A stretch of DNA of 64,000 bases from Paraburkholderia diazotrophica (GTDB lineage: Bacteria > Pseudomonadota > Gammaproteobacteria > Burkholderiales > Burkholderiaceae), in the NCBI RefSeq assembly GCF_900108945.1, contig NZ_FNYE01000012.1, forward strand, positions 124,001 to 188,000, in the 5' to 3' direction. This document shows positions 23,866 to 32,623 of this stretch, in pieces (position 1 is the first letter of the stretch; each line of letters starts with the position of its first letter). The notes under the pieces are model-generated. The model saw only the letters and a list, made by a program, of their open reading frames with translations. It did not search any database and had not been told where the DNA came from. The translations under genes and the position numbers were made by a program.

Positions 23866-25308
23866 ATGTGGCGCGATGTGACGGGGGTTCGAAAAGGCGG
23901 GTCGTCGAAGGAAGGCGCACGGTGCGCCAGATGGATCAGCGTGGCGTGTCTGTCCGCGATGCTGACGGTGATGCTGTCGGCGTGCGATGCGCGCGGCACA
24001 TCGGAGGACGGCGCGGCCGGGTCGACAAAGGCAGGAACAGCGGCAGCAACAGCCGCAGCAAACGCGAGCGGCTCGCGGGCGCAGAAAGTGTCATCGGCGG
24101 ACGGTGTTGCTGCCGTGCCCGCAGGCGGCCAGACGCGCGCCCAGGTGTTCGAGTCCGTGAGGAAAATGACGGCTGTCGGCAAGCAGCTATTCTTTGATCC
24201 GTCGCTGTCCGGCTCGGGCAAGCTTGCATGCGCGTCATGTCATAGCCCGCAGCATGCGTTCGGTCCGCCGAATGCGCTCTCCGTGCAACTGGGCGGCCAC
24301 GACATGCGCCAGCAGGGTTTGCGCGCGGCGCCGAACATCAAGTATCTGCAGAACGTGCCGGCGTTCACCGAGCACTACCACGATTCGGACGACGAAGGCG
24401 ACGAGAGCGTCGATGCCGGGCCGACGGGCGGCCTGATGTGGGACGGCCGCGTGAACAGTGCGCATGCGCAGGCGCGCTTTCCGCTGACGTCGTCGTTCGA
24501 AATGGGCAGCAATCCGCAGAAAGTGGCGGCGGCTGTGAAGGCCGCGCCGTATGCGGCGCAGTTCCGCGACGCGTTCGGCCAACACGTCTTCGACAGCGAC
24601 GACGCGACGTTCAAGGCCGTGCTTCAGGCGCTCGAAGTCTTCGAGCAGACGCCGGAACTGTTCTACCCGTATTCGAGCAAGTACGACGCATACCTCGCGG
24701 GCAAGGCGCAGCTGACCAAGGCAGAAATGCACGGCCTGCAGATCTTCAACGACGAAAAGAAGGGCAATTGCGCGAGCTGTCACCTGAGCCAGCGCGCACT
24801 CGACGGCGCGCCGCCCGCGTTCACCGATTTCGGCCTGATCGCGATCGGCGTGCCGCGCAATCGCGCGCTGCCGGCGAACCGCGATTCGCGTTTCTACGAT
24901 CTGGGCGCGTGCGGTCCCGAGCGTGCGGATCTGAAGGGACGCGACGAGTACTGCGGAATCTTCCGTACGCCGACGCTGCGCAACGTCGCGTTGCGCAAAA
25001 CGTTCTTCCACAACGGGATTTATCACTCGCTCGAAGACGTCGTCCGCTTTTACGCGCAGCGCGATACGAATCCGGAAAAGTTCTATCCGGTCGTGAAGGG
25101 GAAGGTGCAGAAGTTCGACGATCTGCCGAAGAAGTACTGGGCGAATCTGAATACCGATCCGCCGTTTGACCGAAAGCCGGGCGACAAGCCGGCAATGGAT
25201 GAGTCAGAGATCAAGGACGTGGTCGCGTTTCTTAAGACGCTGACGGACGGCTATCAGTCCGACGCGCCCGAGCAGCGCGCCGACGCTCATCTCGTCAGCA
25301 GCAAGTAG
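23866..25308 (+). CDS. Di-heme cytochrome c peroxidase family lipoprotein
   Basis: This is a CcpA/MauG-type di-heme protein of 480 residues with two CASCH heme-c motifs at residues 122-126 and 302-306. The N-terminus is a lipoprotein signal ending in LSAC (Cys40), then an Ala/Ser/Thr-rich spacer of about 50 residues, so the enzyme is tethered to a membrane facing the periplasm. Members reduce hydrogen peroxide with electrons from small cytochromes, or oxidise protein side chains (MauG). The conserved FRTPTLRNVALRKTFFHNG region is present. Pairing with a divergent phosphoesterase does not suggest a pathway. The signal sequence is preceded by a long polar N-region, so an internal start is possible. 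Confidence 0.92.
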   Translation: MWRDVTGVRKGGSSKEGARCARWISVACLSAMLTVMLSACDARGTSEDGAAGSTKAGTAAATAAANASGSRAQKVSSADGVAAVPAGGQTRAQVFESVRKMTAVGKQLFFDPSLSGSGKLACASCHSPQHAFGPPNALSVQLGGHDMRQQGLRAAPNIKYLQNVPAFTEHYHDSDDEGDESVDAGPTGGLMWDGRVNSAHAQARFPLTSSFEMGSNPQKVAAAVKAAPYAAQFRDAFGQHVFDSDDATFKAVLQALEVFEQTPELFYPYSSKYDAYLAGKAQLTKAEMHGLQIFNDEKKGNCASCHLSQRALDGAPPAFTDFGLIAIGVPRNRALPANRDSRFYDLGACGPERADLKGRDEYCGIFRTPTLRNVALRKTFFHNGIYHSLEDVVRFYAQRDTNPEKFYPVVKGKVQKFDDLPKKYWANLNTDPPFDRKPGDKPAMDESEIKDVVAFLKTLTDGYQSDAPEQRADAHLVSSK

Positions 25309-25517
25309 CAGCCGCCGACCAGCAGGGCAAACGACGCGAGCAGACACACGAGGCCCGCTCGCGTCACCACGCACGGCCACTTGCTGCGGCGCATGCCGTG
25401 GATGCGCACGACGGTCGGCATCGGCGCGGGGTCGATGCGCATCACGATGATGCCGAGCGCGACGCAGATCAGCGTCAGCATCGCGGCAAAAAACTGGAGA
25501 GCGAACAAGAGGTCCAT
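25287..25517 (-). CDS. Small two-helix membrane protein (76 aa), unknown function
   Basis: The 76-residue product has two hydrophobic helices (about residues 3-25 and 53-73) joined by a basic loop containing RIHGMRRSKWPCVVTRAG. The C-terminus overlaps the end of the peroxidase gene by 22 bp, tail to tail. The ribosome site is weak. The basic middle loop predicts both termini outside the cytoplasm. No family is recognised. Confidence 0.65.
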   Translation of the reverse strand: MDLLFALQFFAAMLTLICVALGIIVMRIDPAPMPTVVRIHGMRRSKWPCVVTRAGLVCLLASFALLVGGCYLLLTR

Positions 25518-25833
25518 GAGCGTGAGTCTCGACGCGTAAGCGGAAACGGCTGCGGGATTTGACGCGGCTCATGTTAGGGATCGCCTGCTCTAGCGCCTAT
25601 GAGACGTGTCCTAAAATTCCGTTCAAGACGTTGACCGGCATAGGCGCGACGCCGATAACGCCATCTCGTTATCGCTTGCGTGCGACGCTCGCTCGGATCA
25701 AGCTGGCAGCCGTCCGCACGTAGCATGCGCGTCGGCGGCGTGCTATTCGCGTGCTATGCTTTTGAGGTCCAGATCGCGCGCCGATAGGCATGGCCGCCAA
25801 TCCTGCCGAACCTGATTTCTCCGGAGACTCTTC
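25518..25833. other. Intergenic region with promoter and operator-like repeat
   Basis: No gene is seen. TTGACC (25631-25636) and GATAAC (25654-25659) are 17 bp apart and could be a rightward promoter. A perfect inverted repeat CGATAACG-N6-CGTTATCG (25653-25674) covers that -10, as a repressor site would. The next gene starts about 170 bp downstream. Confidence 0.45.
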
Positions 25834-26223
25834 ATGTCGATGCGAACCCGAGCCGCGTTTCGATTCACCCTGGGCGGGCTGCTGCTCGCGAGCGCAGTCG
25901 GCGCGCACGCTGCCAATCTTGGTTTTCTGAACGACACGCCGATGTCGTACATGAAGCAGGCCGATATCGACTCCCTGAGAGCGGCCGCCATCGACGCGCT
26001 CAACAAGAAGCAGGACAGCGAAACGGCCGCCTGGAACAACGACGGCCTGCGCAATAGCACGAAGATCGATGCGCAGATCACACCCGACGCCACGTCGAAG
26101 ACGGGCGACCGCACCTGCCGTTCGCTGCGCGTCGTGCTGAGCGCGAAAGGGCAGTCGATGAACCTCAACCCGCAGTACTGCCGTGAAGGCAGCGGCTCGT
26201 GGGTGCTGCAGAAGAAGCATTGA
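25834..26223 (+). CDS. Periplasmic protein, surface-antigen-like (129 aa)
   Basis: The product has a cleavable signal peptide ending AHA and a mature part of about 104 residues. It contains YMKQADIDSLRAAAIDALNKKQDSETAAWNN and, later, CRSLRVVLSAKGQSMNLNPQYCREGSGSW. The C-terminal half, with its two cysteines and the W-x-x-Q end, resembles the 17-kDa surface-antigen/RT0821-type domain found in outer-membrane and periplasmic proteins; function unknown. The start has GGAGA 6 nt upstream. The stop overlaps the start of the Nudix gene in TTGA. Confidence 0.8.
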   Translation: MSMRTRAAFRFTLGGLLLASAVGAHAANLGFLNDTPMSYMKQADIDSLRAAAIDALNKKQDSETAAWNNDGLRNSTKIDAQITPDATSKTGDRTCRSLRVVLSAKGQSMNLNPQYCREGSGSWVLQKKH

Positions 26224-26678
26224 GCGCGCGCACTGTTTCCTGTGGCGTCGTGCTGCTCGACCCGGACGGTCGGGTGCTGCTGGCGCACGCCACCGACACC
26301 AGTCACTGGGACATTCCGAAAGGCCAAGGCGACGAGGGCGAAGCGCCGCACGCCGCCGCGCTGCGCGAACTGGAGGAGGAGACGGGCATCGTCGTGGCGG
26401 CCGGGCGCCTGAAGGATCTTGGCCTGTTCGTCTACCGGCGCGACAAGGATCTGCATCTGTTCGCCGCGCGCGCCCGCGCCGACGAACTCGACCTGACGCG
26501 CTGCACGTGCACGTCGATGTTTCCGCGCCGCTTCGACGGCACGATGATTCCCGAGATGGACGCGTTCCGCTGGTGCGCGCCCGATGAAGTCGAGCACTAC
26601 GCGAGCCGCAGTCTCACGCGGCTTTTTCAGACGACGCTATCGCTTGCCGAACTGCACCGGACACTCGACACGGCATGA
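26220..26678 (+). CDS. Nudix hydrolase
   Basis: A 152-residue Nudix enzyme that hydrolyses a nucleoside diphosphate linked to another group. The Nudix box is complete: GQGDEGEAPHAAALRELEEE with TGI following. The preceding WDIPKGQGD matches the NTP-pyrophosphohydrolase subgroup that includes diadenosine polyphosphate hydrolases, but substrate is not fixed. The start is taken as TTG 26220, overlapping the previous stop (TTGA); a GTG at 26199 is the alternative and would overlap by 25 bp. Translational coupling to the upstream periplasmic gene is likely, though a functional link is not obvious. Confidence 0.9.
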   Translation: MSARTVSCGVVLLDPDGRVLLAHATDTSHWDIPKGQGDEGEAPHAAALRELEEETGIVVAAGRLKDLGLFVYRRDKDLHLFAARARADELDLTRCTCTSMFPRRFDGTMIPEMDAFRWCAPDEVEHYASRSLTRLFQTTLSLAELHRTLDTA

Positions 26679-26730
26679 CCGCGCCGTAAGCGCGTCGTAA
26701 CGCCCGCTCGTCATTTCACGCAAGAGCGCG

Positions 26731-27645
26731 TCAGTCGAGTGCCTTGTCGTTCGGATGCGCGAACAGCGTGCGCATTTCCGCCGACAGCGGATAGTTGAGA
26801 TTGATGCCGTGCGGCGGAATCGGCTGCGTGAACCAGACGTTGTAGAGGCGCTCGGCCTCGCCCGACGTCTGCATCTTCGCGATCACGCGGTTCACCAGTT
26901 CGCGAAACGGCTCGTCGCCCTTGCGGAACATGCATGCGTAACTTTCGTAGCCGAGCGGCGTGCCCGTCACGACGAAGTCGTCGGGGCGCGGGTCGGTCGC
27001 GCGAAAGCCATAGAGGATCGGTTCGTCCATCACGAACGCAACCGCGCGGTCGGCCTTCACGGCGGCGAACGCATCCGAATGATCCTTCACGCTCGCGATG
27101 CGCATGTTCAACTGCTTGTCACTGTTCAGCTGGCGCACGAGACGTTCGTCCGAGGTGCCCGCCGTCGTGACGACGGGCTTGCCCGCGAGATCGGCGAAAT
27201 CGGTGATACCCGCATTTCTGCGCGCGATCATCCGTACCGCGTACTGGAAGAAGCTGTTCGAAAACGCGGCGACGTTTTCGCGCTCGCGCGTGTGCGTGGT
27301 CGAGCCGCACTCGAGGTCGATCTGATTGTTGACCAGCATCAGAAAGCGGTTTGCCGACGTGATCGTGACTTCGCGCACGCGCAGGTTCGGCATGCCGAGC
27401 GTCTTCCTGATTTCGTCGACGATGGCGAGCGCGATCGTCTGCGAGTAGCCGATCGTGCGGTTGCCGTTCGCATAGGAGAACGGGATCGACGCTTCGCGCA
27501 CGCCAAGCACAATCGTGCCGTCGTCGTGAATTTTCTTGAGCGTGCCTGTGAGTTCGTCGGCGCGCGCGGGCGGTGCGAGCGACACCAGCGCCACGGCGGC
27601 CACGGTCCCGATCGTCGCCAGTTTTTTCTTGATTGCAACCTTCAT
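26731..27645 (-). CDS. Amino-acid ABC transporter substrate-binding protein (GltI-like), orphan
   Basis: A family-3 periplasmic binding protein (304 residues) with a signal peptide ending ARA. It has the glutamate/aspartate-type pattern GTIVLGVREASIPFSYANGNRTIGYSQTIA, the LVNNQIDLECGSTTHTRER specificity segment, and ELVNRVIAKMQTSGEAERLYNVWFTQPIP near the end. By resemblance to GltI it binds acidic amino acids. The ATG at 27645 has AGGGGGA close by. No permease or ATPase gene is adjacent, so it must work with a transporter elsewhere or act as an orphan. Confidence 0.92.
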   Translation of the reverse strand: MKVAIKKKLATIGTVAAVALVSLAPPARADELTGTLKKIHDDGTIVLGVREASIPFSYANGNRTIGYSQTIALAIVDEIRKTLGMPNLRVREVTITSANRFLMLVNNQIDLECGSTTHTRERENVAAFSNSFFQYAVRMIARRNAGITDFADLAGKPVVTTAGTSDERLVRQLNSDKQLNMRIASVKDHSDAFAAVKADRAVAFVMDEPILYGFRATDPRPDDFVVTGTPLGYESYACMFRKGDEPFRELVNRVIAKMQTSGEAERLYNVWFTQPIPPHGINLNYPLSAEMRTLFAHPNDKALD

Positions 27646-27812
27646 CGTTCCCCCTGGGCCGGCGGCGATCACCCGGCTGCAACGTGACGGCCACCGCGTG
27701 TCGTCGTGCGCGGCGTCAGCTTGCCAGCATGCGTGCGCCTTAGACGCATCAGGCGCTGCATGCCGGACAGTGCCGGATCATCGACACACGCGACGGGCGC
27801 CAGACATATGGC

Positions 27813-29534
27813 TTACGCCGGCTTTCCCCAACTGTCGCGCAGACTGACGATGCGATTGAATACGGGTTTGCCCGGTTTCGTGTCGTGGCGGTCCGCGACG
27901 AAGTAGCCGTGACGCTCGAACTGGTAGCGCTGCTCGGGTTCAACGTCGCGCAGACCCGGCTCGACGTACGCATTGACGATCCGCTTCGAATCCGGGTTGA
28001 GCGCTTCGAGGAAATCGCGTCCGCCCGCGTCGGGCTGTGCTTCCTTGAAGAGGCGATCGTAGACGCGCACTTCGACGGGCACGGCCTCGCTTGCGCTTAT
28101 CCAGTGAATGTTGCCCTTGACCTTGTAGTTGTTCGCGCCTTCCGTGCCCGAGCGGCTGTCCGGGAAGTAGTTGCAGTGCACGGCGATCACGTTGCCGTGC
28201 TCGTCCTTGTCCGCGCCCGTGCATTCGACGACATAGCCGTACTTCAGCCGCACCCGATTACCCGGGAACAGGCGGAAGTAGCCCTTCGGCGCCGCTTCGT
28301 TGAAGTCCTCGCGCTCGATCCACAGCTCGCGCGAGAACGGGAATGTGCGCACGCCGCGATCCGGATGATGCGGATGAACGGGGGCGCTGCAGGCTTCCGT
28401 CTGGCCTTCCGGATAGTTGTCGATGATCAGCTTGAGCGGATCGAGCACGCAGGTCGCGCGCGGCGCCTTGTCGTCGAGATCGTCGCGCAGCGCGCCTTCG
28501 AACACGCTCATGTCGATCCACGAATCGACCTTCGTGATGCCGATGCGCTCGCAGAACAGCTTGATGCTGTCCGGCGTGAAGCCGCGCCGGCGCACGCCGA
28601 CGATGGTCGGCATGCGCGGGTCGTCCCAGCCGTCGACATGACCTTCGTTGACGAGTTGCAGCAGCTTGCGCTTGCTCGTGATCGCGTACGTGAGGTTCAG
28701 ACGCGAAAACTCGATTTGCTGCGGCAGCGGGCGCGCGAAGATACCGGCGTCGGCGAGCTCGTTGAGGATCCAGTCGTACAGCGGCCGGTGGTCTTCGAAC
28801 TCGAGCGTGCACAGCGAATGCGTGATGTTTTCGAGCGCGTCCGAGATGCAGTGCGTGTAGTCGTACATCGGGTACACGCACCACGTGTCGCCCGTCCGGT
28901 AGTGATGCGCGAAGCGAATGCGATAGATCACCGGGTCGCGCATGTTGAAGTTCGGCGACGACATGTCGATCTTCGCGCGCAGCACATGCTCGCCTTCCTT
29001 GAACTCGCCCGCCTTCATGCGGCGGAACAGGTCGAGGTTCTCTTCGACGCTGCGCTCGCGGTACGGCGACGGCTTGCCGACTTCCGTCGCGGAGCCGCGG
29101 TTCAGGCGCATCTCTTCCGCCGTCTGGCTATCGACATACGCCTTGCCGCGCGTGATCAGCAGTTCGGCGAACGCGTAGAGCTTGTCGTAGTAGTCGCTCG
29201 CGAAGTAGAGGTGCTCGTTGCCTTCCTTGTTCCATTCGAAGCCGAGCCACTTCACGGCGTCGATGATCGATTCGACGTACTCGAAGCTTTCCTTTTCGGG
29301 GTTGGTATCGTCGAAGCGCAGATGGCAGACGCCGCCGTAGCTCTGCGCAATGCCGAAGTTCAGGCAGATGCTCTTCGCATGGCCGATGTGCAGATAGCCG
29401 TTCGGCTCTGGTGGGAAGCGCGTTTCCACCCGCTGGCCCCACTTTCCGGAGCGGTTGTCGTCGTCGATGATGTTGCGGATGAAGTTGGAAACCGGCGCGT
29501 CGTTGCGCTCGGCGTCTTTGCGTTCGTTGTTCAT
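27813..29534 (-). CDS. glnS: Glutaminyl-tRNA synthetase
   Basis: GlnRS charges tRNA-Gln with glutamine in the cytoplasm. The 573-residue class I synthetase has the HIGH motif in PEPNGYLHIGHAKSICLNFG, the Glx-specific FDDTNPEKE, the KMSKS equivalent TSKRKLLQL and the C-terminal anticodon-binding beta-barrels. Presence of GlnRS implies direct charging rather than relying only on amidotransferase. The start is the ATG at 29534; no clear Shine-Dalgarno is present. An 11-bp repeat array lies about 120 bp upstream. Confidence 0.97.
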   Translation of the reverse strand: MNNERKDAERNDAPVSNFIRNIIDDDNRSGKWGQRVETRFPPEPNGYLHIGHAKSICLNFGIAQSYGGVCHLRFDDTNPEKESFEYVESIIDAVKWLGFEWNKEGNEHLYFASDYYDKLYAFAELLITRGKAYVDSQTAEEMRLNRGSATEVGKPSPYRERSVEENLDLFRRMKAGEFKEGEHVLRAKIDMSSPNFNMRDPVIYRIRFAHHYRTGDTWCVYPMYDYTHCISDALENITHSLCTLEFEDHRPLYDWILNELADAGIFARPLPQQIEFSRLNLTYAITSKRKLLQLVNEGHVDGWDDPRMPTIVGVRRRGFTPDSIKLFCERIGITKVDSWIDMSVFEGALRDDLDDKAPRATCVLDPLKLIIDNYPEGQTEACSAPVHPHHPDRGVRTFPFSRELWIEREDFNEAAPKGYFRLFPGNRVRLKYGYVVECTGADKDEHGNVIAVHCNYFPDSRSGTEGANNYKVKGNIHWISASEAVPVEVRVYDRLFKEAQPDAGGRDFLEALNPDSKRIVNAYVEPGLRDVEPEQRYQFERHGYFVADRHDTKPGKPVFNRIVSLRDSWGKPA

Positions 29535-30137
29535 GCGAGAAGGAGAAAGTCGGTCGTGGACACTATATGCGTCCGTTGGTCTGTCAATTCTACCTGACGA
29601 CACATTCGACGACAGTCTTTAGGCTTGCGTGGTGCGGCGCGCGGTCCACATCGGCGCGAGATCGGCGCGAAATTGGCGCGAAATTGGCGTTTTTAGGGGC
29701 GCAACGGGCGCTGTAACAGGAGGTAAATCGCGTTGGCGCCACAGGCGGCGGGCGCTTAGCATGCGACGCGCGCCATTGTGTGCGGCCGCGCGATACGAGT
29801 TGAGCCGCGTGGCCTTCGCGCCAGGCGACGTCTTTCTGGCCGGCGCCGCGTTTCCGTTATTCTGTCCTGGGCCCGGGCATGCTTCGCCCGGGTGACGCGG
29901 CGGCTGGTCCAGCCGCATGACGCGATCTGTCCTCGCCTCGAGGCTTGAAAAGCCTCCGCCGTTGCGCATGCGTGCGACAGATCCACCGATCCCGGAGTTT
30001 CTCGGATGTCTCTTCCGACGCTGCGCGCATTTCGCGCGCATTTTGATGCCGATGACCGCGGCCATAACCGTGCCTTTAGCCGCGCCTCTAGCCACGCCGT
30101 TGCTGACGCCCGGAGCTGTGCCGACACCTGCGCGAAC
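29535..30137. other. Intergenic region between glnS and ggt
   Basis: About 600 bp with no convincing gene. It holds the 11-bp repeat array at 29653-29689 and two GC-rich inverted repeats (CCCGGGC-N7-GCCCGGG at 29872-29892; GCGGCTGG-T-CCAGCCGC at 29900-29916) flanked by TGACGCG. A 74-codon frame (29917-30141) ends in GTGA over the preferred ggt start and could be a leader, but no protein similarity is seen. Confidence 0.5.
29653..29689. repeat. Tandem 11-bp repeats (GGCGCGAAATT)
   Basis: Three consecutive units (GGCGCGAGATC, GGCGCGAAATT, GGCGCGAAATT) and a partial GGCG follow with exact 11-bp phasing. Located between divergent glnS and ggt. Confidence 0.7.
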
Positions 30138-31871
30138 GTGATCCGGCGCTCCGCACTCCTCGCGCGTGCGGCGAGTGTCGCGACGGCCCTGTCGCTGACA
30201 GCCGTGCTGACCGCTGGCTTCGTCGCCGCGCCCGTCGCCGATGCGAAGACGCCGCAACCGAAGGCGGTGCTCGACGCGTCGGCCGTCGCCGTGCCCGATC
30301 GCTATGCCGCCGACACCGCGCAGCAGATTCTCGCGGCGGGCGGCAATGCCGTCGATGCGGCCGTCGCGATCGCGTTCACGCTCGCCGTCACGTATCCGGA
30401 CGCGGGCAATCTCGGCGGCGGCGGGTTCATGACGCTGTACGTCGACGGCAAGCCGTACTTTCTCGACTACCGCGAGACAGCGCCGCAGCGCGCGACGCGC
30501 GACATGTATCTGGACGAGAAGGGCAACGTGATTCCGGGCCTGAGCCTCGTCGGGCATCGCGCGGTGGCCGTGCCCGGCACCGTCGCCGGCATGTGGGAGG
30601 CGCAGAAGCGCTTCGGCAAGCTGAAGTGGAAGCAGGTGCTCGCGCCCGCGATCAAGTACGCGACCGACGGCTTCACCGTCGATGCGTGGCTGCAGCAGCG
30701 CCGCGATCTTGCTGCGAAGGGTTTCGCCGGCAAGACCAATTTCGACGCGTACTTCTCGAACCTGAAAACGGGCGTCGTGTTCCGCCAGCCCGAGCTCGCG
30801 CAGACGCTGTCGCGGATCGCTTCCGACGGCGGCCGCGAATTCTACGAAGGACAGACGGCCGACCTGATCGCGAAGCAGATGTACGGACACGGCCTGATCA
30901 CGAAGACGGACCTCGTGCAGTACAAGGCCGTCTGGCGTCAGCCGCTCGCGGCCGACTGGAACGGCTACCGGATCGTCACCGCGCCGCCGCCCAGCTCCGG
31001 CGGCCTCGGGCTGATCCAGATGCTGAAGATGAAGGCGGACCTGAAGCCGCAGTTCGACGGGCTCGCACTCAACTCGGAGCCGTACATCCATCTGATCGCG
31101 CAGATCGAAGACCGCGCATTCGCCGATCGCCAGCAGTACATGGGCGACCCGGATTCGTATCGCGTGCCCGTCGACAGGCTGATCGACGACGCTTATCTCG
31201 CGAAGCGCGTCGAAGACATCACGCCAGACGAGGTGCTGGGCGCCGCGCCCGTCAAGCCCGGACTCGGCGACTCGATGCCGGAGAAGGCGCAGACGACGCA
31301 CTTCTCCGTCGTCGACAAGTGGGGCAACGCCGTCTCGAACACGTACACGCTGAACGGGCCGTTCGGCTCGGGCGTCGTGGTGGACGGCGGCGGCTTCGTG
31401 CTGAACGACGAGATGGACGACTTCGAAGCGAAGGCGGGCGTGCCGAACCAGTCAGGCGTGACGAGCGGCGACGTCAACACGATCGCGCCGAACCGCCGGC
31501 CGCTGTCGTCAATGACGCCGACCATCCTGCTGAAGGACGGCAAGGTGTCGCTCGTGATCGGCACGCCGGGCGCGTCGCGAATCTTCACGACGATCTTCCA
31601 GGTGATGACGAACCTGTACGACTTCAATATGCCGCCCGCCGATGCGCTCGCCGCGATGCGCTTTCACCATCAGCTGCTGCCGCAGAAGACGATCTACTAC
31701 GAGCCGTATCACCCGATCGACGGCGATCTCGCTGAGCAGTTGAAGGCGCGCGGCTACACGCTGCAGGGTCAGACGTTCAACGGCGACGTGCAGATGATCC
31801 GCATCGACGGCACGACGCCGCAGCCGGCCGCCGATCCGCGCAGCGCGGGCGTGGGCCGTGTGATTCAATAG
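30138..31871 (+). CDS. ggt: Gamma-glutamyltransferase
   Basis: GGT cleaves gamma-glutamyl bonds of glutathione and related compounds in the periplasm and matures by self-cleavage into two subunits. The catalytic nucleophile is Thr386 in AQTTHFSVVD, the new N-terminus of the small subunit. Downstream PLSSMTPTILLKDGK carries the conserved Ser pair, and GTPGASRI follows. From GTG 30138 the protein is 577 residues, close to E. coli Ggt (580), with an arginine-rich signal peptide (VIRRSALLARAASVATALSL) at the N-terminus. An in-frame ATG at 30006 with a GGAG site would add 44 residues before the signal and is less likely but not excluded. Confidence 0.95.
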   Translation: MIRRSALLARAASVATALSLTAVLTAGFVAAPVADAKTPQPKAVLDASAVAVPDRYAADTAQQILAAGGNAVDAAVAIAFTLAVTYPDAGNLGGGGFMTLYVDGKPYFLDYRETAPQRATRDMYLDEKGNVIPGLSLVGHRAVAVPGTVAGMWEAQKRFGKLKWKQVLAPAIKYATDGFTVDAWLQQRRDLAAKGFAGKTNFDAYFSNLKTGVVFRQPELAQTLSRIASDGGREFYEGQTADLIAKQMYGHGLITKTDLVQYKAVWRQPLAADWNGYRIVTAPPPSSGGLGLIQMLKMKADLKPQFDGLALNSEPYIHLIAQIEDRAFADRQQYMGDPDSYRVPVDRLIDDAYLAKRVEDITPDEVLGAAPVKPGLGDSMPEKAQTTHFSVVDKWGNAVSNTYTLNGPFGSGVVVDGGGFVLNDEMDDFEAKAGVPNQSGVTSGDVNTIAPNRRPLSSMTPTILLKDGKVSLVIGTPGASRIFTTIFQVMTNLYDFNMPPADALAAMRFHHQLLPQKTIYYEPYHPIDGDLAEQLKARGYTLQGQTFNGDVQMIRIDGTTPQPAADPRSAGVGRVIQ

Positions 31872-31929
31872 CGCTGGCGGCGCACTGCCGCCTGCCTTTT
31901 TGATAACGATCCAAAGAACGGGGAAAGCA

Positions 31930-32481
31930 ATGGCGCTGGAGCAGCAGAACGTGATCGTGTTGCCGGGTTATATGAATTCCGGCGACGGACATTGGCAGAC
32001 CCGCTGGGAAGCGCGGTATCCGAATTTTGTCCGCGTGCCGATGCGCGACTGGGACCATCCCGTTTGCGGCGCGTGGTGCGAGACGCTCGACGCGACGGTG
32101 GCTTCGTCGAAGGGGCCCGTTCTCTTCGCCGCGCATAGCCTCGGTTGCCTGACGGTCGCGTTCTGGGCGGCGCACCATGCGTCGAACGATGCGCTGGCGA
32201 AAGTGGCGGGCGCGCTGCTCGTCGCGGTGCCCGATCCGTCGGGGCCTGAATTTCCCGCCGATGCAAGCGGCTTCGGTGCCGTGCCGCAGGCCAGGCTTCC
32301 GTTCAGATCGATCGTCGTCGCCAGCACCGATGATCCGTACGGTGGCGTGCCGTTCTCGCAGGCTTGTGCGGCGGTATGGGGCAGCCGCTGGGAGAGCATC
32401 GGCCCGCGCGGCCACATCAATGCCGACAGCGGGCTCGGCGATTGGGAAGAAGGGCAGCGCTGGCTCGCGTCGATGGCTTGA
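31930..32481 (+). CDS. RBBP9/YdeN family alpha/beta hydrolase
   Basis: A 183-residue serine hydrolase of the compact RBBP9/YdeN type. The start VIVLPGYMNSGDGHWQTRWE is typical. Catalytic residues are readable: Ser in AAHSLGC, Asp in VASTDDPYGG and His in PRGHINADSGLGDW. Substrate is unknown; related proteins act on small esters. ATG 31930 has GGGGAAAG 4 nt upstream. It follows ggt by 58 bp and may be co-transcribed. Confidence 0.9.
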   Translation: MALEQQNVIVLPGYMNSGDGHWQTRWEARYPNFVRVPMRDWDHPVCGAWCETLDATVASSKGPVLFAAHSLGCLTVAFWAAHHASNDALAKVAGALLVAVPDPSGPEFPADASGFGAVPQARLPFRSIVVASTDDPYGGVPFSQACAAVWGSRWESIGPRGHINADSGLGDWEEGQRWLASMA

Positions 32482-32623
32482 CATCGATACCGTAGGCTTT
32501 GCACCAATCCGCGTCGAATGCGGCGATCGCATGACGCGTTGCGCCAGTGCGTCGATCGCTTGAGGCGCGGCGCCGCGGCGGCATGCGTGTGCCGCGCCAT
32601 CTTCCGGCGCGCCAAGCGCGCCC

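Noticed and set aside
29917..30141. A 74-codon frame just before ggt as a leader gene
   Set aside because: Alanine/proline-rich with no recognisable pattern; only the GTGA overlap supports it, so it is mentioned but not called.
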